DNA from: Desulfobacter curvatus DSM 3379
Lineage (GTDB): Bacteria > Desulfobacterota > Desulfobacteria > Desulfobacterales > Desulfobacteraceae
NCBI RefSeq assembly: GCF_000373985.1
Contig: NZ_KB892924.1
Location: 20,050-84,049, forward strand
Direction: 5' to 3'
Length of the DNA: 64,000 nucleotides
Each line of letters opens with the position of its first letter. Position 1 is the stretch's first letter. The position numbers were made by a program, and so were the translations under genes. Below the pieces are notes generated by a model. It made no database searches and was not told the DNA's origin. It was given only the letters and a program-made list of their open reading frames with translations. This document shows positions 18,502 to 27,305 of the stretch, piece by piece.

Positions 18502-18740
18502 GAAATTCTCCTGCCAATAAATTCGATAAGGCGAAAAAATAGTTCCGGTATTGATTAATCCGTAAGGGGGTATAATAATATTTTCATTGACTATAGATTT
18601 TAACCCGTCTTTCAAACGTACACAACACCCTAACGTACCAAGGACAAATTTATGAAGCATTACAGAAAAGAGCTCTGGTTTGAAGTGCCCGGCCGCAGGG
18701 CATTTATCAATATTACCCCTAAATGCAGGATGGTAAAGTC

Positions 18741-19421
18741 ATGAGACTGCTTTTGGTTGAAGATGATGAAAAAATAGCCAAGTTTGTTGAAAAGGGGCTG
18801 AAGGCTTCCGGGTTTGCCGTGGATGTGGCCGGTACAGGTCCGGACGGCCTTGATATGGCGTTAGGTGCGGATTTTGATACCTTGATTATCGACATCATGC
18901 TGCCGGGCATGGATGGGTTTGCCCTCATAGAAAAATTGAGGGCTAAGGGGAAAAATACCCCTATTATTGTTCTCAGCGCCCGGGGCAGGGTGGGGGACCG
19001 GGTTAAGGGCCTTGAGGCCGGCGCCGATGATTACCTGACCAAACCTTTTTCTTTTTCAGAACTGCTGGCCCGGGTCCAGGCGCTTATCCGGCGGGCCGGG
19101 AACAGCACCGAGCCGGTGGCCCTGTCCTATGCGGATCTAAGTGTGGATATCGTCAAACGCCAGGTCAAAAGGGGCGATGATTTTATTGAGCTGCAGCCCC
19201 TGGAATTTTCCCTGTTGGAATATCTGGTACGCAACCGGGAGCGGGTGGTCTCCAAGACCATGATCATGGAACATGTCTGGAATTATAATTTCGATCCTAT
19301 GACAAATGTGGTGGAAGCCCGAATCTGCAGGTTGCGCGATAAGATTGACAAGGGATATCCAAGCAAGCTTATCCACACAGTCCGTGGCGCCGGGTATGTA
19401 TTAAAGGCTGAAGATGCCTAG
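18741..19421 (+). CDS. OmpR/PhoB-family response regulator
   Basis: 226 residues: receiver domain (1-115, acidic pocket EDD near the N-terminus, phosphoacceptor Asp in IIDIMLPGMDG, Lys in TKPFSF) and winged-helix DNA-binding domain (about 125-224, VSKTMIMEHVWNYNFDPMTNVVEARICRLRDKID). ATG at 18741 opens MRLLLVEDD; an ATG six codons earlier is unlikely. It overlaps the histidine kinase by eight bases. The pair precedes a Deg protease and resembles envelope-stress systems such as CpxRA or CusRS; targets are inferred only. Confidence 0.93.
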   Translation: MRLLLVEDDEKIAKFVEKGLKASGFAVDVAGTGPDGLDMALGADFDTLIIDIMLPGMDGFALIEKLRAKGKNTPIIVLSARGRVGDRVKGLEAGADDYLTKPFSFSELLARVQALIRRAGNSTEPVALSYADLSVDIVKRQVKRGDDFIELQPLEFSLLEYLVRNRERVVSKTMIMEHVWNYNFDPMTNVVEARICRLRDKIDKGYPSKLIHTVRGAGYVLKAEDA

Positions 19422-20841
19422 GTTTTTTCACACCGGTTTTTTTAGGAGCATCGCCTTTCGTCTGACCGTATGGTATGCAGGTATTTTTTCCATCTCATCC
19501 TGTGTGGCGTTCGGTTTGTTCTATTTTCTTGCTACCCAGACCATCATGAACCAGGTGGACCAGGAACTCATGGACAAGGCCGGATATTTTCGTACGGTAA
19601 TCAGCCGGGGTGGCATTGTGGGGGCCCAGAACCTGGCAGTTATTGAGGCCCAGGCCGCCGGGGAAAAGCAGATCTTTTTCAGGCTCCTCTATCCCACAGG
19701 CGAGGTCTTTGCCTCCTCCTCCATGTCCTATTGGAAAGATGTCCGCATAGATAAGGAAATGGTGGACCGGCTTATGAATTCCCGGGTTCCGGTGTTTAAT
19801 ACGGTTCACATTGCAGGCCAGAAACAAAAGGCCAGAATGATGTATACCTTTGTGGCATCCAATGTTATTTTACATACCGGACTTGCCATGAATGCATACT
19901 CCCGGTTTTTATCGGGTTTCAAGAAAATATTCTCCATTTCCATGGGGTTTGTTATTTTATTTTCAGCTGTTTCAGGCATGTTTTTATCCCGGGAGGCCCT
20001 TTACGGTGTTGCGGCCATCAGGGCGACAGCGAGCACCATAACCGGCTCCAATCTGGATGAACGGGTTCCCGAATCCGGCAGCTGTGATGAGCTTGATCTT
20101 TTGGCCGTAACTTTTAACCGGATGCTGGATCGGATTTCGGCCCTGGTAAAAAGTATGCGGGAGATGTCTGATAATATTGCCCATGATCTTAAAAGTCCGC
20201 TGACCCGGATACGGGGATTTGCGGAACTTGCCTTGATCCATGAGACCCCGGGGGATATTGAATCATACCGGACCATGGCGGCCAATACTATAGAAGAATC
20301 CGACCATCTGCTGGACATGATCAACACCATGCTGGTCATTTCCCGGGCCGAGGCGGGAGAGGCCGAATTTGAGTGCGCACCTGTGGATTTGAGTGCCATG
20401 GTCATAGATGCCTGGGATTTGTTTGTGCCCCTGGCAGAAGATAAGCAAATTACCTTTACCCAGGAGGTGGACAAGGCGTTGTGGATACAGGGGGATGCCG
20501 GCATGCTCCAGCGCGCTTTTGCAAATTTGATTGACAATGCCATCAAATACACTCCTGAAAAAGGCCACGTTCATTTGACGGCGCATGCTTGCGGAAAAGA
20601 ACTGGTGGAGATTCAGGTCAAAGATTCCGGGCCCGGCATTGATCCGCAAAACCGTCAAAAGATCTTTGATCGGTTTTTCCGGGAGGAGTCCTCCAGGACA
20701 ACGCCGGGTACAGGGCTTGGTTTAAGTCTTGCTAAAACCATTATAGAACAGCACGCAGGTTCAATTTCAGTACAAGTCCCTGAAACCGGGGGAAGTGTCT
20801 TTATCGTAACATTACCGCATCGTAATTTTGAGATCATTTAA
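19414..20841 (+). CDS. Sensor histidine kinase
   Basis: 475 residues: TM1 (about 14-38), periplasmic sensor (39-168), TM2 (about 170-192), HAMP (about 193-245), HisKA with phospho-accepting His257 in NIAHDLKSPLTRIRG, and HATPase_c with N box (LIDNAIKYT), G1 DSGPGID and G2 GTGLGLSLAK. It autophosphorylates and passes phosphate to the response regulator whose gene it overlaps. The sensor domain has no family I recognise. The Deg protease gene begins 85 bases downstream. Confidence 0.94.
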   Translation: MPRFFHTGFFRSIAFRLTVWYAGIFSISSCVAFGLFYFLATQTIMNQVDQELMDKAGYFRTVISRGGIVGAQNLAVIEAQAAGEKQIFFRLLYPTGEVFASSSMSYWKDVRIDKEMVDRLMNSRVPVFNTVHIAGQKQKARMMYTFVASNVILHTGLAMNAYSRFLSGFKKIFSISMGFVILFSAVSGMFLSREALYGVAAIRATASTITGSNLDERVPESGSCDELDLLAVTFNRMLDRISALVKSMREMSDNIAHDLKSPLTRIRGFAELALIHETPGDIESYRTMAANTIEESDHLLDMINTMLVISRAEAGEAEFECAPVDLSAMVIDAWDLFVPLAEDKQITFTQEVDKALWIQGDAGMLQRAFANLIDNAIKYTPEKGHVHLTAHACGKELVEIQVKDSGPGIDPQNRQKIFDRFFREESSRTTPGTGLGLSLAKTIIEQHAGSISVQVPETGGSVFIVTLPHRNFEII

Positions 20842-20926
20842 AAATTATCTTTGTGTTTTATTCTTTGTATATGTTCACAAAGCAAGTTTTTTAAATACAT
20901 TAATATATTTTTAAAGGAGCTATAAA

Positions 20927-22345
20927 ATGAAATCTGTGGGTAAACAAATCAGAATGCTTACTGCGTTTTTGATGCTTTTTGGCCTTTTGGCCTTTCCGGC
21001 ACTGTCCGGTGCACGGACTCGGATGGTTCCGGCAAATTTTTCACAATTGGCGCAACAAGCCAAGTCCGGCGTGGTCAATATTCAGACCGTAAAGACAATC
21101 AAAGGTGGCGGCCGGGTTTTTCGGCATTTTTTCGGGTCCCCTTTCGGTAACCAGCCTGGGATGGAGGACTTTTTAAGCCCCTTTAGCCGGATGCCGAGAA
21201 ATCGTACGGAACGCAGCCTTGGGTCAGGCTTTATCATTGATAAGGCAGGATATATTGTAACCAATAACCATGTGATTAAAGATGCCGACAAGATCAAGGT
21301 TATCCTTCATGATGACCAGGAATATGATGCCCGGATCATCGGCGTAGACCCTGTAACAGACCTTGCCTTGATAAAGATTGATGCCAAGAATCTTCAACCG
21401 TTGGAATTCGGATCTTCCAAGGATGCCCAGGTCGGTTCCTGGGTAGTGGCCATCGGTTCTCCCTTTGGTCTTGAGCAGACGGTGACCGCCGGTATTATTT
21501 CCGCCAAAGGCAGGAGCATCGGCTCTGGCCCCTATGATGATTTTATCCAGACTGATGCATCCATTAACCCGGGCAATTCCGGCGGGCCGTTATTGAATAT
21601 GGACGGTGAAGTGGTCGGCATTAACACCGCCATTATTAAATCCGGTCAGGGGATCGGTTTTGCCATCCCTTCGGATCTTGCCACCAGTATTATTGATCAG
21701 CTTAAGGATTCCAAGCGTGTATCCAGGGGATGGTTAGGCGTGTCCATCCAGGATGTAAGCAAGGAGATGAGTGAATACTATAATCTGGACCCGGATGAGG
21801 GTGTTTACGTTGCAAAAGCTTATGAGGATAATCCTGCCTATGAGGCCGGTATCCGCCAGGGGGATGTGATCATCAGTGTTGAAGGGGTAAAAATCAGCTC
21901 ATCCAGGGATTTGACCATGACCATTGCCAATTTAAGGGTGGGCTCCAAGGTCGATGTTGATGTAATTCGCCAGGGAAAAAATAAGACGTTTACGGTTACG
22001 CTTGGTGAGCGCCCGGATAACATGGAAAATTCCCAGTTCGGAGAAGAGTTCAATAGCTTTGATGACTTGGGTTTTATGTTTAAGTCTTTGGATAAGGATT
22101 TAGCCGAGCAGCTCGGCTACCCCCCATCCATTAAGGGACTTGTGGTGACCCGGATTGATCCGGATTCCCAGGCAGCAGTGTCCGGCGTGAGAACAGGTGA
22201 TTTACTGGTGGAAATAAACCATAAAAAAATTAACGGCGTGAGTGACTATACCGGAACACTGCATACGATACAGAAAGGACAGACCGTTTATATGGTCTTT
22301 ATGCGGGGTAACGCCCAGAAATTCGTGGTCCGGTTTGAAAAATAA
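20927..22345 (+). CDS. Do-family periplasmic serine protease (DegP/DegQ/HtrA)
   Basis: 472 residues with a signal peptide (about 1-28), a trypsin-like domain with triad His115 (NNHVI), Asp145 (DPVTDLAL) and Ser218 (GNSGGPL), and two PDZ domains (about 265-355 and 375-470). It degrades and refolds damaged envelope proteins. AAAGGAG precedes the ATG. The upstream gap contains the inverted repeat CTTTGT...ACAAAG (20865-20884). Position just after a two-component system suggests that system controls it. DegP versus DegQ cannot be decided from sequence. Confidence 0.93.
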   Translation: MKSVGKQIRMLTAFLMLFGLLAFPALSGARTRMVPANFSQLAQQAKSGVVNIQTVKTIKGGGRVFRHFFGSPFGNQPGMEDFLSPFSRMPRNRTERSLGSGFIIDKAGYIVTNNHVIKDADKIKVILHDDQEYDARIIGVDPVTDLALIKIDAKNLQPLEFGSSKDAQVGSWVVAIGSPFGLEQTVTAGIISAKGRSIGSGPYDDFIQTDASINPGNSGGPLLNMDGEVVGINTAIIKSGQGIGFAIPSDLATSIIDQLKDSKRVSRGWLGVSIQDVSKEMSEYYNLDPDEGVYVAKAYEDNPAYEAGIRQGDVIISVEGVKISSSRDLTMTIANLRVGSKVDVDVIRQGKNKTFTVTLGERPDNMENSQFGEEFNSFDDLGFMFKSLDKDLAEQLGYPPSIKGLVVTRIDPDSQAAVSGVRTGDLLVEINHKKINGVSDYTGTLHTIQKGQTVYMVFMRGNAQKFVVRFEK

Positions 22346-22378
22346 AGAGACTTAACAGCAATCAATATTATTTTGAAT

Positions 22379-22413
22379 ACGGTGCACGCTATGAATCAAT
22401 CGTCGTGCACCGT
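22379..22413 (+). terminator. Strong hairpin between the Deg protease and the glutaredoxin-like gene
   Basis: Ten-base perfect arms ACGGTGCACG (22379-22388) and CGTGCACCGT (22404-22413) with a 15-base loop lie 33 bases after the protease stop. Only TT follows, so it may act as an RNA 3'-end stabiliser or partial terminator allowing read-through to the downstream gene. Confidence 0.5.
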
Positions 22414-22437
22414 TTCAGCTATTGAGAGGAGAAGATC

Positions 22438-22698
22438 ATGTTAACCGTTTACGGGGCAGCATGGTGCCCCCATTGCACACAGACTGTTTCTTATTTGGAA
22501 CAGAAAGATATTTATTTTAAGTATATTGACATTGAATCGGCGCCCGATGACGTGGTACGCCAGGTTATTGAAGTTAACGGCGGTGATGACTGGGTGGTCC
22601 CCACACTTGAGAACGACGGGAAGTGGCGGCCCGGAAAGGTGTTCAACCCTCGTGAGATCGACAGCGACCTGAAAGCACTTGGCCTTAAACCGGACTGA
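22438..22698 (+). CDS. Glutaredoxin-like protein
   Basis: 86 residues with thioredoxin fold, an N-terminal redox pair Cys10-Pro-His-Cys13 and a near cis-Pro segment WVVPTLEND. It should reduce disulfides, or act as a glutaredoxin/NrdH-type electron donor; the physiological reductant is not evident. GAGAGGAGAA precedes the ATG. It lies downstream of the Deg protease, separated by a hairpin, so it may be partly co-transcribed. A terminator follows about 180 bases later. Confidence 0.82.
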   Translation: MLTVYGAAWCPHCTQTVSYLEQKDIYFKYIDIESAPDDVVRQVIEVNGGDDWVVPTLENDGKWRPGKVFNPREIDSDLKALGLKPD

Positions 22699-22879
22699 TG
22701 GTGACGCTTCTATGGGGTTTTAATCTGGAGGATTACCATTTGATAATGCTGGTGTCATGTTCAGGTCATGTTCAGGTGCTAATTTAATATTTAACGCTGG
22801 ATAACTTGCTATTGCGGCGAATGCAGTGAAATTCGTTGTTCATAAATCATAACCAGCGAGAAATCTCCCTCCTTTTTTA

Positions 22880-22912
22880 AAACGGGCTGCCTTATTTAGG
22901 GCAGCCCGTTTT
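22880..22912 (+). terminator. Intrinsic terminator
   Basis: Arms AACGGGCTGCC (22881-22891) and GGCAGCCCGTT (22900-22910) form an 11-bp stem followed by TTT. It lies 182 bases after the glutaredoxin-like gene; the stretch 22699-22879 holds no gene I can support. Confidence 0.75.
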
Positions 22913-23022
22913 TGCTGTACGGCTTATTTTTGATGATTCAGTTCAATTTGTTTGGGGCGCTGTAATGAAACAGTAGAAATCGGGGAAACTATAAACTGGA
23001 TAATCCACCAATCAATAAAAAA

Positions 23023-23046
23023 AAGCCACTGCAAGAACAGTGGCTT
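23023..23046 (-). terminator. Terminator of tRNA-Ala
   Basis: Arms AAGCCACTG and CAGTGGCTT with a six-base loop begin 11 bases beyond the tRNA 3' end. On the minus strand a run of eight T follows (TTTTTTTTATTG, counting the last two bases of the stem), giving a classic rho-independent terminator. Confidence 0.88.
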
Positions 23047-23056
23047 GAATTTTTCT

Positions 23057-23132
23057 TGGTGGAGCTGAGGGGGCTCGAACCCCTGACCTCATGGCTGCCA
23101 GCCATGCGCTCTCCCAGCTGAGCTACAGCCCC
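23057..23132 (-). tRNA. tRNA-Ala, anticodon GGC
   Basis: On the minus strand the 76-nt sequence folds as a cloverleaf: acceptor GGGGCTG/CAGCTCC, D stem GCTC/GAGC, anticodon stem CATGG/CCATG with loop CTGGCAG (anticodon GGC), and T stem AGGGG/CCCCT with TTCGAGC. CCA is encoded. The G3-U70 pair, the main alanine identity element, is present and agrees with the anticodon. Confidence 0.98.
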
Positions 23133-23148
23133 ATAAAAGAGTGGTAGA

Positions 23149-23177
23149 TGTATAATAGAAACAGCAAGTGGTGTCAA
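23149..23177 (-). promoter_or_regulatory. Promoter of tRNA-Ala
   Basis: On the minus strand TTGACA (23172-23177), a 17-base spacer and TATACA (23149-23154) lie about 17 bases before the tRNA 5' end, so transcription would begin roughly ten bases upstream of the mature tRNA. Confidence 0.75.
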
Positions 23178-23302
23178 TAAAAAAAATGGGTTTTTGATAG
23201 ATTAAAATTGCAGGTTTAGAATATTCATTGACACAAGTTGGTGTAAAACGATATTATTTTGAGCTTTTAAATTATCTGAACCGGTTAAGGAGTCATACAG
23301 GG

Positions 23303-25207
23303 ATGCTGCGTTATCTTCGGGAAAATACGGGAAATTGGATCATAAAGATTTTTTTGGCCATCATTATTATTGTGTTTGTATTTTTAGGTGTTGGCAGTAT
23401 GAACGCCGGCAAGCGCAATCAGGTGGCCACGGTGAATGACCAGACCATTACGTTTGCGGAATACAAGGATGCCTATCAGCACATGATTCAACGTCTTCAG
23501 CAGCAGTTCGGGAACGCTTTAAATGACGATTTGATAAAGTCGATGAATGTTAAGCAGTATGCCGTGGACAGTCTGATTGATCAAAAAATTTTGGAAATCG
23601 AGGCCCAAAAGTTAAAAATTGTTGTATCCGACGAGGAGCTTAAGCAGAATCTGATCTCGGTTAAGGCATTCCAGAAAGACGGTTTCTTTAATATGGATTT
23701 GTACAAGCGGGTGCTTGGACAGAACTCCATGACCCCGGAAACTTTTGAAGCGATGCAGCGCAACACTATCAGGAATACAAAGCTCCAGCGTATGGTCCTC
23801 AATGGCATAACCGTAGGCGATCAGGAAGCCCGGGCCTGGTATTCATTTAACAACACAAAGGCCGCTGTTAACTACGTTCTGATTGATCCGGGCACATTTT
23901 CTGATATCTCTGCCGACGAAGAGCAGATTCGTGCCCAGTATGATGATCATCATGATCTGTACATGTCCGAGCCTAAACGTAAGGTGGCATTCCTTGTCTT
24001 TGCGCCGGAGGATTTTAAGGATCAGGTTAAAATTGATGAGACCTCGATTCGGGATTTTTATGATCAAAATCCGGCACGGTTTACCACGCCGGAACAGGTT
24101 GAAGCCAGTCATATCCTGATCAGGGTGAATGAAAACGCGGATGATCAGGCTGTGGCCAAGGCTAAAGAAGAGGCGTTAAGCGTTTATGAAAAAGCAGTTA
24201 AGTCAGTGGATTTTTCAGAACTAGCCAAAGCCTATTCCCAGGGACCGTCTGCAGCCGACGGTGGATACCTTGGCCGGTTCGACAGAACCAGTATGGTAAA
24301 ACCCTTTGCTGATGCTGCATTTGCCATGAACGCAGGCGATATTTCACAGCCTGTAAGAACCCGTTTTGGGTGGCATATTATTAAGGTGACGGATAAAACA
24401 CCTGAGACCGTTGTGCCTTTTGAGACCGCCAAGACACAGATTCAAAAGGAGCTGGCTTTAAGCCGGCTTCAGGATTTGGCATATAATAAGGCTGAGGACG
24501 CCTATGATGCCGTGCTTGACGGTGATTCCTTTGAACAGGTTGCCTTGGTTGCAGCCAAACAGCCTGTCAATACACCTGCTTTTACTGCTGTGGGAACAGA
24601 ACTTAAGGGGATGGGCATTTCAGATCCCGGAGAGTTCGCTACCACGGCCTTTTCCTTGGCTGATAATGAAATCAGCGAAGTTAAGAAAATTGGAAATAAT
24701 TATTACCTGATGCGGGTGCTTGAAAGAATAGCTCCAAAACTGCTTGCCTATGAAGATGTAAAAAATGAAATTTCCGTTACATTAACGACCGGTTTGCGAA
24801 AACAGGCTGCTAGGAAAGTGGCTGGGTCAATGATTGAGAACGCAGGTAATGGTAGGGAAAGTCTTGAAAAACTTGCCCGGGACAACCACCTGACGGTTCA
24901 ATCCAGTGAGATGTTTACCCGCAACGAAGCTGTCCCCGGTATTACCGGATCTGAGGCCGTTGCACAAGCCGCTTTTACCCTTGATGAAAAAAATTCTGTC
25001 TATGAACAAGTTCTTGAGGTTTCGGGAAAATTCTACATTATTTGCCTCAAAGAAAAGCAAGCACCTGATGCCGCTGCCATTGCAGATAATTTTGACAAAG
25101 TCAAATTGCAACTTGAAACCCAAAAAAAACAAAATTACTATTCTCAGTGGCTGTCGGCCCGGAAAGAAAATGCTGAAATTTGGATAAATACGGATATTAT
25201 TAACTGA
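23303..25207 (+). CDS. PpiD/SurA-type periplasmic peptidyl-prolyl isomerase
   Basis: 634 residues from ATG 23303, supported by AAGGAG ten bases upstream; the open frame begins earlier without a start signal. One N-terminal membrane anchor (about 12-32), a SurA-N-like chaperone region (about 35-220), and a parvulin domain (about 245-345: EQVEASHILIRV, FSELAKAYSQGPSAADGGYLGRF, FGWHIIKV) followed by a helical C-terminus with a second, degenerate parvulin-like stretch. This is PpiD architecture: inner-membrane-anchored folding of outer-membrane and periplasmic proteins. It stands alone on the plus strand. Confidence 0.88.
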   Translation: MLRYLRENTGNWIIKIFLAIIIIVFVFLGVGSMNAGKRNQVATVNDQTITFAEYKDAYQHMIQRLQQQFGNALNDDLIKSMNVKQYAVDSLIDQKILEIEAQKLKIVVSDEELKQNLISVKAFQKDGFFNMDLYKRVLGQNSMTPETFEAMQRNTIRNTKLQRMVLNGITVGDQEARAWYSFNNTKAAVNYVLIDPGTFSDISADEEQIRAQYDDHHDLYMSEPKRKVAFLVFAPEDFKDQVKIDETSIRDFYDQNPARFTTPEQVEASHILIRVNENADDQAVAKAKEEALSVYEKAVKSVDFSELAKAYSQGPSAADGGYLGRFDRTSMVKPFADAAFAMNAGDISQPVRTRFGWHIIKVTDKTPETVVPFETAKTQIQKELALSRLQDLAYNKAEDAYDAVLDGDSFEQVALVAAKQPVNTPAFTAVGTELKGMGISDPGEFATTAFSLADNEISEVKKIGNNYYLMRVLERIAPKLLAYEDVKNEISVTLTTGLRKQAARKVAGSMIENAGNGRESLEKLARDNHLTVQSSEMFTRNEAVPGITGSEAVAQAAFTLDEKNSVYEQVLEVSGKFYIICLKEKQAPDAAAIADNFDKVKLQLETQKKQNYYSQWLSARKENAEIWINTDIIN

Positions 25208-25265
25208 TATTCAGAAATAGAGAAGAGATATCAGTTTGTTGTTTTGAGCCGGTATAAATAACGAT

Positions 25266-25727
25266 TCAGGATTTGTTTTGACTTTGAAGCGGTTTTACCG
25301 GTTCCGATACATTGTTTTTCAGATAATAGTCCAGGTCAAACAGCTGTTTAAATGTAAGATCGGTAAATTTGACATGGCGCTTTCTGACTTCCATTGAACT
25401 GAATGACGGCGTATCCGTTATTTCATAGTCGGCAACAGTCTGGAAGGGAAGATCGCCGACATAATATCCCATGCTGCTTAAAAAAATGGACTCCTGGTTC
25501 CTATTTGCAGGCTCTTCTGATTTGTTTTCGGTGTTTATGTATTTAAAACATAGTCCGCCCATACTGATGTCGATGATTTGACCAATTTTGTTCGAATTGG
25601 GGCTGATGGCTGCATAGGCGCCTTCCACCGCTTTATATCGTTTGTTTTTTCGACGTTCGATGGTTCTTTTTCTTCCAACCATACGTAAACCCTTAACTAT
25701 TTGTATTAAAAATTTCCTTTTACCCAT
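25266..25727 (-). CDS. PilZ-domain protein
   Basis: About 153 residues. The c-di-GMP-binding signature is present: RRKNKRY (RxxxR class) and DISMGGL (D/NxSxxG). The start is uncertain; ATG at 25727 has AGGG five bases upstream, while ATG 25751 and ATG about 25682 are alternatives. With no effector domain it is a stand-alone adaptor. The second PilZ-like gene of the window is at 49149. The genes on either side show no functional link. Confidence 0.8.
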   Translation of the reverse strand: MGKRKFLIQIVKGLRMVGRKRTIERRKNKRYKAVEGAYAAISPNSNKIGQIIDISMGGLCFKYINTENKSEEPANRNQESIFLSSMGYYVGDLPFQTVADYEITDTPSFSSMEVRKRHVKFTDLTFKQLFDLDYYLKNNVSEPVKPLQSQNKS

Positions 25728-25940
25728 TCTGTCCCTATAAAAATTAAGCAATATTTATGCCGTGATTAATGTTTGCGAGGCCGACCTATGTACTGAGTCC
25801 TAAGCGGCGATAATCGCGAATAATTCAGAAAATGCCCGACTTGTTTTTCATGGATAATTATAAATTTTTTTCGCTATTGTGAAATTTATTTGGCAATACT
25901 TATGTAAATAAAGTGTTAAATTGGGAAAAAAAATAGTTAG

Positions 25941-26411
25941 TCATGGGGGTGTATTCCTCTGAATTTTTGTTTGAAATATATGCCATACAGTCCGGCATAC
26001 GCTGTAATCAAACCCTCTGTAACGCAAATAGTTCATCATTTTCTTTCTGCATTCAGATTCATCCAGTCGGTTCCAGGCCTGCTTTTTCGTTTCAACGGCC
26101 TTTAATGCCAGATCCTCGTCTTTGTATGCCGCCAACAGTTCTTCGGCAAGTGCCGGGGCAATGCCTTTTTGGCGTAGTTCAAAGCCAAGGGCAAATACGG
26201 ATTTGGGTTTGTAACGGATTCTACTTTCAATGAACTGGCGTGCAAAGGCCCTGTCATCCAGGTAATTAAAATTTGACAACTGCACAATAACCTGTTCGAT
26301 TATGTTGGCGCTATATCCTTTATCAGCGAGATATTCTTTCATTTGGTGGATGGTTTTAGGGCTTTTTGACAGATACCCCAAGGCCTGCCGGTATGCGTTT
26401 TCAACAGTCAT
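25941..26411 (-). CDS. recX: Regulatory protein RecX
   Basis: 156 residues with the three-helix repeats of RecX: YLSKSPKTIHQMKEYLADKGY, YLDDRAFARQFIE and MNYLRYRGFDY. RecX binds and limits RecA filaments. recA is not adjacent in this window, although the two are often linked. Its start codon lies at the 5' edge of repeat copy E on the opposite strand. Confidence 0.9.
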   Translation of the reverse strand: MTVENAYRQALGYLSKSPKTIHQMKEYLADKGYSANIIEQVIVQLSNFNYLDDRAFARQFIESRIRYKPKSVFALGFELRQKGIAPALAEELLAAYKDEDLALKAVETKKQAWNRLDESECRKKMMNYLRYRGFDYSVCRTVWHIFQTKIQRNTPP

Positions 26412-26414
26412 TTT

Positions 26415-26507
26415 TGATGTAACAGTCCCAATGCGTTGTTAAAATACTTTCGTGTGTTGTTATGGGTTGAGCCTGGGTGTTGATAGATTCGGTCAGCCCC
26501 TGGTCGT
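26415..26507 (+). repeat. Dispersed structured repeat, copy E
   Basis: The core GGGTTGA (26464-26470) pairs fully with TCAGCCC (26493-26499), around CTGG-GTGTTGATAG; the inner CCAG arm has decayed to TTCG. The 5' hairpin is degenerate. It fills the 81-bp gap between recX and the thioesterase gene, and the antisense thioesterase stop codon lies in the 3' arm. Tail: TATGGAACAGG, similar to copies D and F. Confidence 0.75.
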
Positions 26508-27305
26508 CTTATGGAACAGGCTTTGGGGACCTGTTTTTTTCCAGGAGATCGTCAGGTAGGCCAGATTTTCTTTTGACCTGGGCCTGAAAATAAGATGTTC
26601 CGTAAACAGAAGGTCGTTTTTAACATTAATAGACGTTCGGCTTTGCACGGTATCTCCGGGCAGGGCTTCCTTTTGATAGATTACGTCACATGTCACGGGG
26701 GTATATTCAAGGTTTAAGCTATCCGGTACCGATTGCACTGCCCATCTGAGATACACTGGATTATTCACATGCTCGTTGGGATCCAGGTCATGGAAATGAA
26801 TAGGATAGCTGCATTCATGGTCAACATGGGTAAGATTCGTACTTGGTTTTATTCGTATTGCAGGGTCTTGCGCAGGGCACGTCATCAAAGACGCCGGCAT
26901 ATGCGCTGCCAGCCTCACCGGCCTGTTGTTTGCTGCCTTTATTAATATCCAGATACTTGAGGCGGTTACCAGAGGGCAGGGTGTTTCCAAAGTGTGTTTC
27001 TGTTCCCCCATCAGTCTGAACTGTCGGATTTCGTAAAGGTTTTTCCAGGGTGCCCGCCATGTCTGAACGACCAGAGGCGTCATCCAGTCGATGGGTTTGT
27101 GAAGCTGTATCCGGTATTGGACCACCACCCATTTAAGCTCCTTTTTGGCCATGTCAAACCCGGAAATGCCCTGGGCGTGACACTGGGCTGAGGCTGCATC
27201 CTGGAATATACTTAACAGCCAGTCCATTTTAACCCTTCCGCCGATGGTTAAAGCGGAATAGGGTAGATTAAATTTCTGTGAAAATATGTCAGGATTATTC
27301 CTCAT
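26493..27305 (-). CDS. Acyl-ACP thioesterase
   Basis: 270 residues; a double hotdog protein that releases fatty acids from acyl-carrier protein. The second hotdog contains the conserved HVNNPVYLRWA and upstream DLDPNE, typical of the acyl-ACP thioesterase family, and the first hotdog has the long helix DWLLSIFQDAASAQC. Its stop and last few codons are encoded by repeat copy E on the other strand. Its first 11 bases overlap the end of the AsmA-like gene, so the two are probably co-transcribed. Confidence 0.88.
   Translation of the reverse strand: MRNNPDIFSQKFNLPYSALTIGGRVKMDWLLSIFQDAASAQCHAQGISGFDMAKKELKWVVVQYRIQLHKPIDWMTPLVVQTWRAPWKNLYEIRQFRLMGEQKHTLETPCPLVTASSIWILIKAANNRPVRLAAHMPASLMTCPAQDPAIRIKPSTNLTHVDHECSYPIHFHDLDPNEHVNNPVYLRWAVQSVPDSLNLEYTPVTCDVIYQKEALPGDTVQSRTSINVKNDLLFTEHLIFRPRSKENLAYLTISWKKTGPQSLFHKTTRG

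Noticed and set aside
23057..23132. A mismatch between anticodon and alanine identity pair
   Set aside because: A first reading of the minus strand suggested anticodon GCC; recomplementing gives GGC, which agrees with G3-U70 and tRNA-Ala.
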